A DNA stretch of 64,000 nucleotides. It comes from Rhizobium sp. Pop5 (GTDB lineage: Bacteria > Pseudomonadota > Alphaproteobacteria > Rhizobiales > Rhizobiaceae). The stretch covers positions 186,001-250,000 of the forward strand of contig NZ_CP099398.1 in assembly GCF_024721175.1 (NCBI RefSeq). Reading direction: 5' to 3'. A program made the translations under genes and the position numbers. The notes under the pieces were generated by a model that was not told the origin of the DNA, searched no databases, and saw nothing but the letters and a program-made list of their open reading frames with translations. Of this stretch, positions 1-6,713 are shown one piece after another (positions within the stretch are counted from its first letter, which is position 1; each line of letters starts with the position of its first letter).

Positions 1-540
1 CTCGCGGCAGGTGAACTTCTCCCGCACCGTCTGGATGACCTTCCACTGACGCGGGATGACTTCCAAGGTCTCGGTAATGTCTTCGCCAAGCTTCGACAGT
101 TTAACCGATCCACAACAGGCGCAATTCGTGGGAGCGGCGATTACGACGCGCTCACGCGGCAGGTGTTCGGGAAAGGGCTTGCGTGACGGACGCTTGCGCT
201 CGAAGGCTTTGACGGCTGAAGCTTTGGCTGCGATCTCCGCCGCCAGTTCATCTTCACCGGCGTCCGCTTCCAACTCCTCGAGCTGCAGTTCCATCTGCTC
301 CAGGAGCCGCGCCTTGCGCTCGGACCGGCTGCCGTAGAGTGCACGGCGAACCTTGTCGATCTCCAGCTTCAGCCGCGCGATCAGCGCCTCGGAATGCGAT
401 ACGAGTGCCTTTGCGCTGGCGGCTTCTGCCTTGGCGGTCGCTGCTTCTGCTTCGGCTGCGACACGTCGAGCGCGTTCCTGGGCCAGCAGTGCAAGCGCAC
501 TGGCAAGGTCGTCCGGAAGCTCTTCGGTCGCATTGCTCAT
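1..540 (-). CDS. tnpC: IS66-family transposase TnpC, N-terminal part (runs off the left edge)
   Basis: Translating the minus strand from the ATG at 538-540 gives an open frame that continues to position 1. It starts MSNATEELPDDLASAL, followed by an Ala/Glu-rich coiled coil. It then has the IS66 TnpC signature RRALYGSRSERKARLLEQ near residues 63-80 and a zinc-finger-like CACCGS near residue 146. These are the leucine-zipper and zinc-binding N-terminal regions of the DDE transposase of IS66 elements. The catalytic DDE domain lies outside the window. It follows tnpB after 45 bases, the normal IS66 order. Nothing visible disrupts this part. Confidence 0.88.
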   Translation of the reverse strand, partial: MSNATEELPDDLASALALLAQERARRVAAEAEAATAKAEAASAKALVSHSEALIARLKLEIDKVRRALYGSRSERKARLLEQMELQLEELEADAGEDELAAEIAAKASAVKAFERKRPSRKPFPEHLPRERVVIAAPTNCACCGSVKLSKLGEDITETLEVIPRQWKVIQTVREKFTCRE

Positions 541-585
541 GACAGGATGGAATCATATTCGACCCTGTCATTCCAGTGTTTTTGG

Positions 586-933
586 TTATCCGGCCGACGT
601 CGGCCGCCAGGTCTTTTGCGGCATCCGCCAGTCGATACCTTCCAGCAGATAACCGAGCTGCGCAGGCGTGATCACCACCGTGCCATCGGCCGCTGATGGC
701 CAGATGAAGCGGCCGCGCTCCAGCTTCTTCGTGAACAGGCAAGCGCCCTGGCCGTCATGCCAGATCACCTTGATCAGACCGCCACCGCGGCCGCGGAATA
801 CGAACAGGTGTCCACACATCGGGTCGCGCTTCAGCGCCTCCTGCACCATCAACGACAAACCGGGGAAGCCTTTTCGCATATCGGTGTGGCCTGTCGCCAG
901 CCAGACCTTCACGCCACTCGGAACCGGAATCAT
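586..933 (-). CDS. tnpB: IS66 accessory protein TnpB (IS66 Orf2), outer element
   Basis: This 115-residue protein begins MIPVPSGVKVWLATGHTDMR and contains LFVFRGRGGGLIKVIWHDGQG and LLEGIDWR, all diagnostic of the IS66 Orf2 family. Its role in transposition is unclear, although IS66 elements generally require it. The ATG at 931-933 overlaps the expected tnpA stop codon at 930-932 in an ATGA arrangement, which indicates translational coupling. An upstream start in the same frame would only read through the shifted tnpA tail, so the ATG at 933 is chosen. The reading frame is full length for the family. Confidence 0.9.
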   Translation of the reverse strand: MIPVPSGVKVWLATGHTDMRKGFPGLSLMVQEALKRDPMCGHLFVFRGRGGGLIKVIWHDGQGACLFTKKLERGRFIWPSAADGTVVITPAQLGYLLEGIDWRMPQKTWRPTSAG

Positions 934-1324
934 CGCAGCCCCAGCACGCAATCGAGAATCCGCCAAGGGCATCCGTATCGATGTCGCTATCCACGCGCAC
1001 GCGCCGACCCCGTCCAAGCTCGATTGTCACATCGCTACGCTTCCGACGAGGGTGGGATGTGGTGGGCGATTCCGGTTGAACGGGAGAGACTGTCGAAGCG
1101 GCCTCGGATACGATCACCGGCACCAAAGTCGCCGTATCAGACCTTGGCTCCTCGATCCGGCAAAGCTCTTTGCGCCAACGGAACAACTGGCTGACATGGA
1201 TGCCGGCCGCGCGGGCAATCTCGGAGATGACCGCGTCTGGCTCAAAGCACGCAGCGACAAGGCGCTCTTTATCTTCGCGTGACCAGCGCCGACGGCGCTC
1301 TACAGACGTGATCACCTCAATTGG
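930..1324 (-). pseudogene. tnpA: IS66 TnpA, outer element: interrupted near the start and frameshifted near the end
   Basis: TnpA is the small helix-turn-helix protein of IS66 elements. The segment reads VITSVERRRRWSREDKERLV and then the HTH stretch ISEIARAAGIHVSQLFRWR. The first codons (MTKHP, from the ATG at 3842-3844) are separated from it by the nested element at 1325-3824. Near 963-967 the frame is lost. The family-typical ending DALGRILDCVLGLR with an ATGA stop is present only in the next frame, and the restored gene is one base short of a multiple of three, indicating a single-base deletion. As it stands, the frame reads on into tnpB. The gene is therefore broken twice. Confidence 0.85.
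1317..1324. repeat. Left copy of 8-bp target-site duplication (TCAATTGG)
   Basis: This exact 8-mer abuts the GTAAGCG terminus of the inner IS66 element. Its partner is at 3825-3832. Confidence 0.95.
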
Positions 1325-1347
1325 GTAAGCGACAAGCAGCCCCCGTC
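1325..1347 (+). repeat. Left terminal inverted repeat of inner IS66 element
   Basis: Begins GTAAGCGACAAGC. It matches the reverse complement of 3802-3824, which begins GTAAGCGGCAAGC, with several mismatches in the inner half. Confidence 0.88.
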
Positions 1348-1407
1348 TGGCATTGATGGCGGCGATTCCGGTATTGCGGTGAGACGATTCACGAACTGTG
1401 AGCTTCT

Positions 1408-1794
1408 ATGTCTGCGCCTAGCTCTGGAACTAGAAACTTCCATATGATCGAGGCCGTTCCGGAACGGCTTGAAGGTGCGCCGCGACAGTTTCGGCGGCGC
1501 TGGTCCGACGAATTCAAAGAACGGGCAGTGGCCGAGGCGATGGAGCCCGGCGCCAGTGTTTCGGCGATCGCACATCGCCTAGAGATACATCCCTCACAGC
1601 TATTTGGTTGGCGCCGTGATGCTCGTGACGGACGCCGATCTGCGCGGCAGGATCAGGCTACGGTATCGAGAACGACGTCAAGTGGTGCGCTTGCGGTGAT
1701 CGACGTGATCATCGGCGACGTTGTGATCCGGGCTGGCGCTGGGATCGATGAAGCACACCTGCAACGGGTTATCCGAGCGGTGCGCTCGGCATGA
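1408..1794 (+). CDS. tnpA: IS66 protein TnpA (Orf1), inner element
   Basis: This protein of up to 128 residues has FRRRWSDEFKERAVAEAMEP followed by an HTH core (VSAIAHRLEIHPSQLFGWRR), the usual IS66 Orf1 layout. The C-terminal IDEAHLQRVIRAVRSA is also typical. The ATG at 1444 (MIEAVPERLEG) is a credible alternative start, because homologues are usually slightly shorter than the 1408 version. The stop overlaps the tnpB ATG by four bases, suggesting coupling. The frame is intact, unlike the outer element's tnpA. Confidence 0.88.
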   Translation: MSAPSSGTRNFHMIEAVPERLEGAPRQFRRRWSDEFKERAVAEAMEPGASVSAIAHRLEIHPSQLFGWRRDARDGRRSARQDQATVSRTTSSGALAVIDVIIGDVVIRAGAGIDEAHLQRVIRAVRSA

Positions 1795-2135
1795 TCCCGT
1801 CGAACGTAAAGGTCTTTCTCGCGAGCCATCCAATAGACTTCCGCAAGGGGCCAGATAGCTTGCTATCGCTGGTTCGAGATGCCGGCAGCGATCCGTTCAG
1901 CGGATCTCTCTATGTCTTCCGGGCGAAGCGAGCGGACCGGATCAAGATTGTATGGTGGGATGGATCCGGGGTTTGCCTTTATGCCAAGCGGTTGGAAAAA
2001 GCGCAGTTCTGCTGGCCGCGCATTGGCCACAGCCGGGTCCAGCTCAACCATGCCCAGCTCTTGGCATTGGTCGATGGAATGGACTGGAAGCGGGTTCGCT
2101 TTACGCCCGTCAAACCGCCTGAGATTGTTGGGTAA
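1791..2135 (+). CDS. tnpB: IS66 accessory protein TnpB (Orf2), inner element
   Basis: A 114-residue IS66 Orf2 protein. MIPSNVKVFLASHPIDFRKG, SLYVFRAKRADRIKIVWWDG and LVDGMDWKRV are the conserved blocks. Its ATG overlaps the tnpA stop (ATGA), and tnpC follows after 74 bases. It differs considerably from the TnpB at 586-933, so the two IS66 elements are different members of the family rather than duplicates. Confidence 0.92.
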   Translation: MIPSNVKVFLASHPIDFRKGPDSLLSLVRDAGSDPFSGSLYVFRAKRADRIKIVWWDGSGVCLYAKRLEKAQFCWPRIGHSRVQLNHAQLLALVDGMDWKRVRFTPVKPPEIVG

Positions 2136-2209
2136 AACCACTGCGGCGAAGTGAATCAGGGGCCTGAAACTACGGGCGGATCACGGCAAAATATGCTCTG
2201 ATCAGATCC

Positions 2210-3802
2210 ATGACGCGACCCGAGATCGAGCTCCCGGATGATGTTGAGGCCCTAAAGGCCATGGTCCTTGCCATGGCCGAAAAGGCAGCCCGTGTCGATG
2301 CTTTGGAAAAGCAGGTCGATGACCTGGAGGCCCGCAATGCTGACGCCGACGAGCGTATCGAGAGGCTGACGCAGATCCTCAAGGCCTTCGATCGGGCTCG
2401 CTTCGGACGGCGCTCGGAAAAGCTCGGCGCATCGGCTATCGACGATGAGCAGCAAGCCTTTGTCTTCGAGGAGATCGAGACCGGCATAGCCGCGATTAAA
2501 GCCCAGGTCACGAAAGGCAGCTCGAATACGGATGGCAAACGCGCACCGCGGCCACGCAAGGGCTTTGCACCGCATCTTGAGCGCGTCGAGGTGGTGATTG
2601 AGCCGGAAGAGTTACCGGAACACGCGGGCAAGCAAAGAATCCTGATCGGAGAAGACGTCTCCGAACGGCTAGATGTCGTGGCGGCGAAGTTCCGTGTCAT
2701 CGTCACGCGCCGTCCCAAATACGCTTTTAAGAACGAAGACGGCGTCATCCAGGCTGCGGCCCCGCCACACATCATTGAAGGCGGCATTCCAACAGAAGCA
2801 CTTCTGGCGCAGATCGCCGTTTCCAAATATGCCGATGGTCTACCCCTCTATCGCCAGGAAGCGATCTACGCGCGGGACAAGGTCGAACTCGACCGCAAGC
2901 TCATGGCTCAATGGATGGGCAAGCTGGGGTTCGAGCTCGATATTCTTGCTGATTACATCCTGAACGAGATCAAGAAGGCAGAGCGGATCTTTGCCGACGA
3001 AACGACCTTGCCGACGCTTGCACCTGGATCCGGATCGGCAAAGACGGCGTGGCTATGGGCCTACGCGAGGGACGATCGGACCTTTGGAGGCAGCGGTCCG
3101 CCGATGGTGGCCTATCGCTTCGAGGACAGCCGAGCGACCGAATGCGTTGCGCGGCACCTCAGCGGCTATCACGGGATCCTGCAGGTCGATGGATACGGTG
3201 CCTACAGCAAACTGGTCCGCAAGGATGGAGGCAACGACGGCGTTGTCCTGGCTGGCTGCTGGTCACATAGCCGCCGGAAGTTCTATGAATTGCATGTTGC
3301 CAAGAGCTCGAAGGTCGCCACAGAGACGGTCGAGCGCATGGCAAAGCTTTGGGAGATCGAGGAAACCGTTCGAGGCCAAAGCCCTGAAGCTCGTGTCGCG
3401 GCGCGACAGAAGAGTTCGGCGGTGATCGTCCGTGACCTCTTCACACTTTGGCAGGCGACCCTTCCGCGGGTCTCGGGAAAATCCAAACTCGCCGAGGCTC
3501 TCCGGTATGCCATCTCGCGTCGAGACATCTTCGAGCGCTTTCTGACGGATGGGCGCATCGAGATTGACTCCAACATTGTTGAGCGGGCAATCAGGCCTCA
3601 AGCCATCACCAGAAAAAATAGCCTCTTCGCTGGTAGCGACGGCGGCGGCAGGACATGGGCGACGATCGCGACCCTGTTGCAAACGGCAAAAATGAATACC
3701 GTCGATCCTCAGGCTTGGCTGACCCAAACGCTTGAGCGTCTCGCAAACGGATGGCCCAGCAGCGAGATAGATGCCCTCATGCCATGGAACTACACGGCCT
3801 GA
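2210..3802 (+). CDS. tnpC: IS66-family DDE transposase TnpC, inner element
   Basis: This full-length 530-residue transposase has, in order: a coiled-coil N-terminus (about residues 15-60); the RARFGRRSEKLG motif near residues 62-73; the basic APRPRKGFAPHLERVEV block; the central transposase domain with IFADETTLPTL (first catalytic Asp, about residue 260), LQVDGYGAY (second Asp, about 326) and a late DSNIVERAIRP segment carrying the Glu (about 455); and the C-terminal GSDGGGRTWATIATLLQTAK signature. It ends with MPWNYTA just inside the terminal repeat. All catalytic blocks are visible, so the enzyme is probably active. Confidence 0.95.
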   Translation: MTRPEIELPDDVEALKAMVLAMAEKAARVDALEKQVDDLEARNADADERIERLTQILKAFDRARFGRRSEKLGASAIDDEQQAFVFEEIETGIAAIKAQVTKGSSNTDGKRAPRPRKGFAPHLERVEVVIEPEELPEHAGKQRILIGEDVSERLDVVAAKFRVIVTRRPKYAFKNEDGVIQAAAPPHIIEGGIPTEALLAQIAVSKYADGLPLYRQEAIYARDKVELDRKLMAQWMGKLGFELDILADYILNEIKKAERIFADETTLPTLAPGSGSAKTAWLWAYARDDRTFGGSGPPMVAYRFEDSRATECVARHLSGYHGILQVDGYGAYSKLVRKDGGNDGVVLAGCWSHSRRKFYELHVAKSSKVATETVERMAKLWEIEETVRGQSPEARVAARQKSSAVIVRDLFTLWQATLPRVSGKSKLAEALRYAISRRDIFERFLTDGRIEIDSNIVERAIRPQAITRKNSLFAGSDGGGRTWATIATLLQTAKMNTVDPQAWLTQTLERLANGWPSSEIDALMPWNYTA

Positions 3803-3824
3803 ACGGCCTCAGCTTGCCGCTTAC
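3802..3824 (-). repeat. Right terminal inverted repeat of inner IS66 element
   Basis: Reading inward on the minus strand it begins GTAAGCGGCAAGCTGAGGCC. It overlaps the tnpC stop codon region. Confidence 0.88.
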
Positions 3825-3832
3825 TCAATTGG
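3825..3832. repeat. Right copy of 8-bp target-site duplication (TCAATTGG)
   Basis: Identical to 1317-1324. It directly follows the CGCTTAC terminus of the inner IS66 element. Confidence 0.95.
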
Positions 3833-3922
3833 ATGCTTCGTCATATGACTACTCCTAGTGTTACCACTAGGACGGGCAGTCAGAAGCCCTCTATCGCAAG
3901 ACGGCCTTCACCGTGGGCTTAC

Positions 3923-4391
3923 GTTTCGTCAGATCCTGCCTGGGATTAGCGATCTCTCCGTCCAAACGCGTTGGACCTGTTCATGAAATCTGTTTTCGCT
4001 TGGCGCGTAATGCCGGATAGACACTGGAGAGCCAACCATCGGCGCCCTCACCGGTAGGTCATGTTTCAGCCGAGTTCGCCGGTGCGCAACGCGCTCCATA
4101 TGCTGAGCGGCGACGGAGATAGGGAACGCACGGGCGGGGGCAGTCGGTCCCGCCTCCCTTGACGGCCGCTATGCTGAGGCTCCTGCGGCTGCCCTTGTTC
4201 CGCCCTTAGCGTGGCGAGAATTCCCGAAATCCGCCTCACGGCGCCGCTATGCTGATTTCTCCGATACTCTTCATTGTTTGATTGCAACCCGCCTGCGGAC
4301 GGGTTGCCTGATCGTCCCTGATGACTACCGGCAGCCATGCGATCGGGCTGGCGGATGATTCGCATCTCACTCCATTAAAGCCGAAGATCAG
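3923..4391. other. Gene-free stretch between IS66 terminus and MarR-like gene
   Basis: No convincing coding region is seen. A minus-strand frame at 4066-4365 has low-complexity, Arg/Ser/Pro-rich composition and no recognisable domain. The 13-mer GCCGCTATGCTGA recurs at about 4168 and 4244. A perfect 8-bp stem lies at 4284-4307. The rest looks like unstructured flank between mobile DNA and the transfer operon. Confidence 0.5.
4284..4307 (-). terminator. Possible terminator hairpin downstream of the MarR-like gene
   Basis: GCAACCCG (4284-4291) pairs perfectly with CGGGTTGC (4300-4307) around an 8-nt loop, about 85 bp past the end of the minus-strand gene at 4392. There is no T-tract, so intrinsic termination is uncertain. 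Confidence 0.3.
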
Positions 4392-4763
4392 TCAGTTTAA
4401 CCCCGCCTCCTGGCTGACGCGGAAAGAGCTCAGCTTGCTCAGGAGGTCCTGAGAGATCTCGAATTGCCGCGCCGTCCCCCGGCCCATGGCGTTCTTCCCC
4501 ATCGTCTCCACCAGCATTCCCCGCTTTACCAAAAGGTCGACCGTCTCCTTCACACCGCTGCGTGTTAGCTCGGTAATCTCAATTATATTAGAGAGGGTTA
4601 GCTTCTGATGGGCCTGAGTCATCGTATAGAGGATCGTCATCATGCCGATCTGCTTCAGCCGCGCCTGCGGCGTCTCGTCCTCCAGCGGATGGTCAAGAAT
4701 CTCATGGAGAATGAGGCCGGAAAACGCAAGGTTGTGCCATTGAGTTTTAATCGCGCTTGTCAT
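4392..4763 (-). CDS. MarR-like winged-helix transcriptional regulator, divergent from the virB operon
   Basis: A 123-residue protein from the ATG at 4761-4763 (MTSAIKTQWHNLAFSG). An in-frame start 36 bases upstream would overlap the promoter region. KLTLSNIIEITELTRSGVKE followed by VDLLVKRGMLVE has the pattern of a winged helix with recognition helix and wing, as in MarR-type regulators. MGRGTARQFEIS resembles the wing tip. Its position and opposite orientation immediately before the virB genes suggest that it controls the transfer operon, probably by repression. That is inferred from layout only. Assignment to MarR is by fold pattern and not by a specific named homologue. Confidence 0.65.
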   Translation of the reverse strand: MTSAIKTQWHNLAFSGLILHEILDHPLEDETPQARLKQIGMMTILYTMTQAHQKLTLSNIIEITELTRSGVKETVDLLVKRGMLVETMGKNAMGRGTARQFEISQDLLSKLSSFRVSQEAGLN

Positions 4764-4862
4764 GTGATTTAACTGTGTTATATAAGTCAGTATAAGCACG
4801 GGCAGTCAAAGTTGACCTCCCCGAATGCAAAAAGGGCGTCGTCGTCTCGAAGGGTCCTGTCC
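4764..4862. promoter_or_regulatory. Divergent promoter/operator region between MarR-like gene and virB operon
   Basis: The AT-rich segment at 4771-4797 contains a direct repeat TATAAG-TCAG-TATAAG (4781-4786 and 4791-4796). TTGACC lies at 4812-4817 on the plus strand. This is the only intergenic gap shared by the regulator and the operon, so it should hold the promoters and the regulator's binding site. The exact boxes cannot be fixed by eye. Confidence 0.45.
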
Positions 4863-5399
4863 ATGAAAAGCCTTCTGCTGAATTCACTGCTTGCCATCTG
4901 CTGCACGGTGCCACCCTATCTCATTTCCGGCGATAATGCGCGGGCCGAAGAATGGGGATGCCAGGTTATCCTATGCCTTTCCAATCCCGGCGGGCCAACC
5001 CAATATGCCGAATGCCGGCCGCCGATCCAGAAGCTGTGGCGGGAGCTTGCCGAGGGGCACTCATTCCCGACCTGTAGCGGCGTCGGTTTTCAGAGTTCGC
5101 GGCCGGGCTTTGAACCCTATTATTGCGATGCGGGGTACAAGCTCACGACTGATAGCGGTCGCGGCGGTCGGCAAGCAACCTGCGTGTCGACATCGCCGCA
5201 GCCGGTGAGCAACAGCCTCTGCTGGGATGGGAACGACTATACTTCCCGCGACAATTCGGTCCTGTCGCCACATTGGCAGCGCGTGGACGGGCACCGCCAG
5301 TGCATGGGCTATCCGATAGTGCGCCCCAATGTGCGATCGCAGCCGCATTATATCGACGTTACCATCGACGGCGCCGGTAAACAGCGCGTCTGGTATTGA
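4863..5399 (+). CDS. Secreted Cys-rich protein of unknown function at the head of the virB operon
   Basis: A 178-residue protein starting at the ATG at 4863. It has a clear N-terminal signal sequence (MKSLLLNSLLAICCTVPPYL, likely cleaved after ARA near residue 28). The mature part has about eight Cys residues (WGCQVILCLSNPGG, AECRPP, PTCSGV, YYCDAGY), suggesting a disulfide-bonded periplasmic protein. It lies three bases before virB1, so it belongs to the operon. I do not recognise its function. Similar small secreted proteins accompany some alphaproteobacterial type IV systems, so a role at the periplasmic side of the channel is inferred. An upstream in-frame start at 4812 would place the signal peptide internally and is rejected. 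Confidence 0.7.
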   Translation: MKSLLLNSLLAICCTVPPYLISGDNARAEEWGCQVILCLSNPGGPTQYAECRPPIQKLWRELAEGHSFPTCSGVGFQSSRPGFEPYYCDAGYKLTTDSGRGGRQATCVSTSPQPVSNSLCWDGNDYTSRDNSVLSPHWQRVDGHRQCMGYPIVRPNVRSQPHYIDVTIDGAGKQRVWY

Positions 5400-5402
5400 T
5401 CC

Positions 5403-6071
5403 ATGGCCGCGGCATTCGTTGACATTGCGCAAACCTGCGCGCCGATGGTTCAGGTTGAGACGCTTGCCGGCATTGTCAGCCTTGAGAGCCGGTTTCAGCC
5501 GTTTGCCATTCGCATCAACAGCGGTCCGCCGCTTGCCGCCCAACCCGCATCGAAGGCGGAGGCGATCGAGGTCGCCACGTCTCTGATCGCCGATCATCAG
5601 GATATCCAGATCGGCCTTGGCGGTATCGGGATCGAGCAGCTTCAGAAACTGAAGCTCTCTGTCGCCGACGCCTTCGATCCCTGCATGAACCTCAAGGCCA
5701 CGGCTACGCTTCTCGACGGATACTACCGCGCCGCACTACGCGCGGGGGATCCGGCTCAGGCCGAAAGGGTGATGCTCCAGTCCTATTATGGCCGCGATGA
5801 TCCATCCATCGGCGCCATAGTCAAATATGACGAGCAGGTACGCCAGGAAGCAAAGCAGTTATCGCCGACGCTTGCCTCGCTCACCATTGGCGAACGAGGT
5901 GACCAGGCCGGGTCTGGCGGGCAGCCACAGGATGAGGTGATACCAGCACTTCGCGAACCGCCTTTACAACCCACCCAAACCGTCGAGGCAGCATCCTGGG
6001 ACGTGTTCAGCTCAGGGCGGCAATCCTCGGTTCTCGTTTTCCAGAATGATCGATCGGAGCTAAGCGAATGA
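5403..6071 (+). CDS. virB1: VirB1-type lytic transglycosylase
   Basis: This 222-residue protein is a soluble-lysozyme-like (SLT) peptidoglycan glycosidase of type IV secretion systems. The block VETLAGIVSLESRFQPFAIRI contains the catalytic Glu28 in the family's hESxF context. IGLGGIGIEQLQKLKLSVADAFDPCMNLKATATLL corresponds to the Q-I-N and L-x-D-A-F-D-P-C-x-N-L blocks of VirB1. No obvious signal peptide is seen, so export may depend on an upstream start or another route. It overlaps virB2 by four bases. It probably opens the murein layer for channel assembly. Confidence 0.88.
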   Translation: MAAAFVDIAQTCAPMVQVETLAGIVSLESRFQPFAIRINSGPPLAAQPASKAEAIEVATSLIADHQDIQIGLGGIGIEQLQKLKLSVADAFDPCMNLKATATLLDGYYRAALRAGDPAQAERVMLQSYYGRDDPSIGAIVKYDEQVRQEAKQLSPTLASLTIGERGDQAGSGGQPQDEVIPALREPPLQPTQTVEAASWDVFSSGRQSSVLVFQNDRSELSE

Positions 6072-6367
6072 TCTCCAAAACCAGACTTCGCCTCCTTGCC
6101 GCATCCACGCTCATGGCGGCCGCCATTGTCATCTGCCTGGTCGAGCCAGCCTTCGCCCAGGCCGCCGGCATCGAAACCGTGCTGCAGAATATCGTCGACA
6201 TGCTGACCGGCAATATCGCCCGTCTGCTGGCCGTTATCGCCGTCATCATCATCTGCATCGCCTGGATGTTCGGTTACATGGACCTCAGGCGCGCCGGCTT
6301 CTGGATCATCGGGATCGGCGGGATTTTCGGCGCCACCGAGCTGGTCAACACCATCGTCGGCAGCTGA
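6068..6367 (+). CDS. virB2: VirB2-type major pilin (TrbC/VirB2 family)
   Basis: A 99-residue pilin precursor. It has a long signal peptide (MISKTRLRLLAASTLMAAAI, cleavage probably after AFAQA near residue 33) and two hydrophobic helices (LLAVIAVIIICIAWMFGYM and GFWIIGIGGIFGATELVNTI) joined by a short basic loop, DLRRA. This is the canonical VirB2/TrbC topology, in which the processed subunit is inserted in the inner membrane and then polymerised into the conjugative pilus. The gene overlaps virB1 and precedes virB3 by seven bases. Confidence 0.9.
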   Translation: MISKTRLRLLAASTLMAAAIVICLVEPAFAQAAGIETVLQNIVDMLTGNIARLLAVIAVIIICIAWMFGYMDLRRAGFWIIGIGGIFGATELVNTIVGS

Positions 6368-6374
6368 GCGTGTC

Positions 6375-6713
6375 ATGACGATCATTCCGAGCCTTGAAGA
6401 CGATACGCTGTTTCTCGCCTGCACGCGCCCGGCAATGATCGCCGGCGTGACGATGGAGGCGATGGGCGTCAACATCATGCTGACGACCATCCTTTACATC
6501 ACCGCGGGATCAATCGCCTACGCGCTGGTCGGGATCGTCTTCCATGTCCTGTTTCGCGCGCTCGTCAAGCACGACCACAATATGTTTCGGATCCTGATTG
6601 CGTGGGTCGAAACCCGTGGCCGCTCCCGCAACGTCGCCTATTGGGGCGGCGCCACGCTCTCGCCTCTGACGCTCACCCGGCGTTATGACGAAAGGGATCT
6701 CAGCTTTGTCTAA
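6375..6713 (+). CDS. virB3: VirB3-type inner-membrane protein
   Basis: A 112-residue protein matching the VirB3/TrbD family. It begins LEDDTLFLACTRPAMIAGVT, the family's N-terminal block, followed by a hydrophobic region (VNIMLTTILYITAGSIAYALVGIVFHVLF) that forms one or two membrane helices. HDHNMFRILIAWVETRGRSRN is the typical cytoplasmic continuation. VirB3 associates with VirB4 at the base of the channel. Its end overlaps the first 29 bases of virB4, supporting coupled translation. Confidence 0.88.
   Translation: MTIIPSLEDDTLFLACTRPAMIAGVTMEAMGVNIMLTTILYITAGSIAYALVGIVFHVLFRALVKHDHNMFRILIAWVETRGRSRNVAYWGGATLSPLTLTRRYDERDLSFV

Larger units (their letters stand above)
1325..3824 (+). mobile_element. 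Complete IS66-family insertion sequence (inner copy), 2500 bp
   Basis: The element has imperfect terminal inverted repeats of about 23 bp. Both ends begin GTAAGCG, followed by CAAGC at the same offset. It is flanked by an exact 8-bp duplication, TCAATTGG, at 1317-1324 and 3825-3832; 8 bp is the IS66 target-duplication length. Inside are tnpA (1408-1794), tnpB (1791-2135) and tnpC (2210-3802), all uninterrupted. Intact genes plus an unmutated duplication suggest a recent insertion. It sits in the fourth or fifth codon of the outer element's tnpA. Confidence 0.95.
1..3922 (-). mobile_element. IS66-family element (outer copy), left-truncated by the window and split by a nested IS66 element
   Basis: The minus strand carries the IS66 gene order tnpA-tnpB-tnpC, with tnpC running off the left edge. 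The outer right end is placed at about 3922, where the minus strand begins GTAAGC, the usual IS66 terminus. Bases 1325-3824 belong to a second IS66 element that landed in the first codons of this element's tnpA. Removing the nested element and one 8-bp duplication joins the start at 3844 to the body below 1324. The outer terminus is inferred from the motif alone because the opposite end lies outside the window. Confidence 0.85.

Noticed and set aside
4066..4365. 99-codon minus-strand frame
   Set aside because: Low-complexity product, no ribosome site or domain; overlaps a hairpin.
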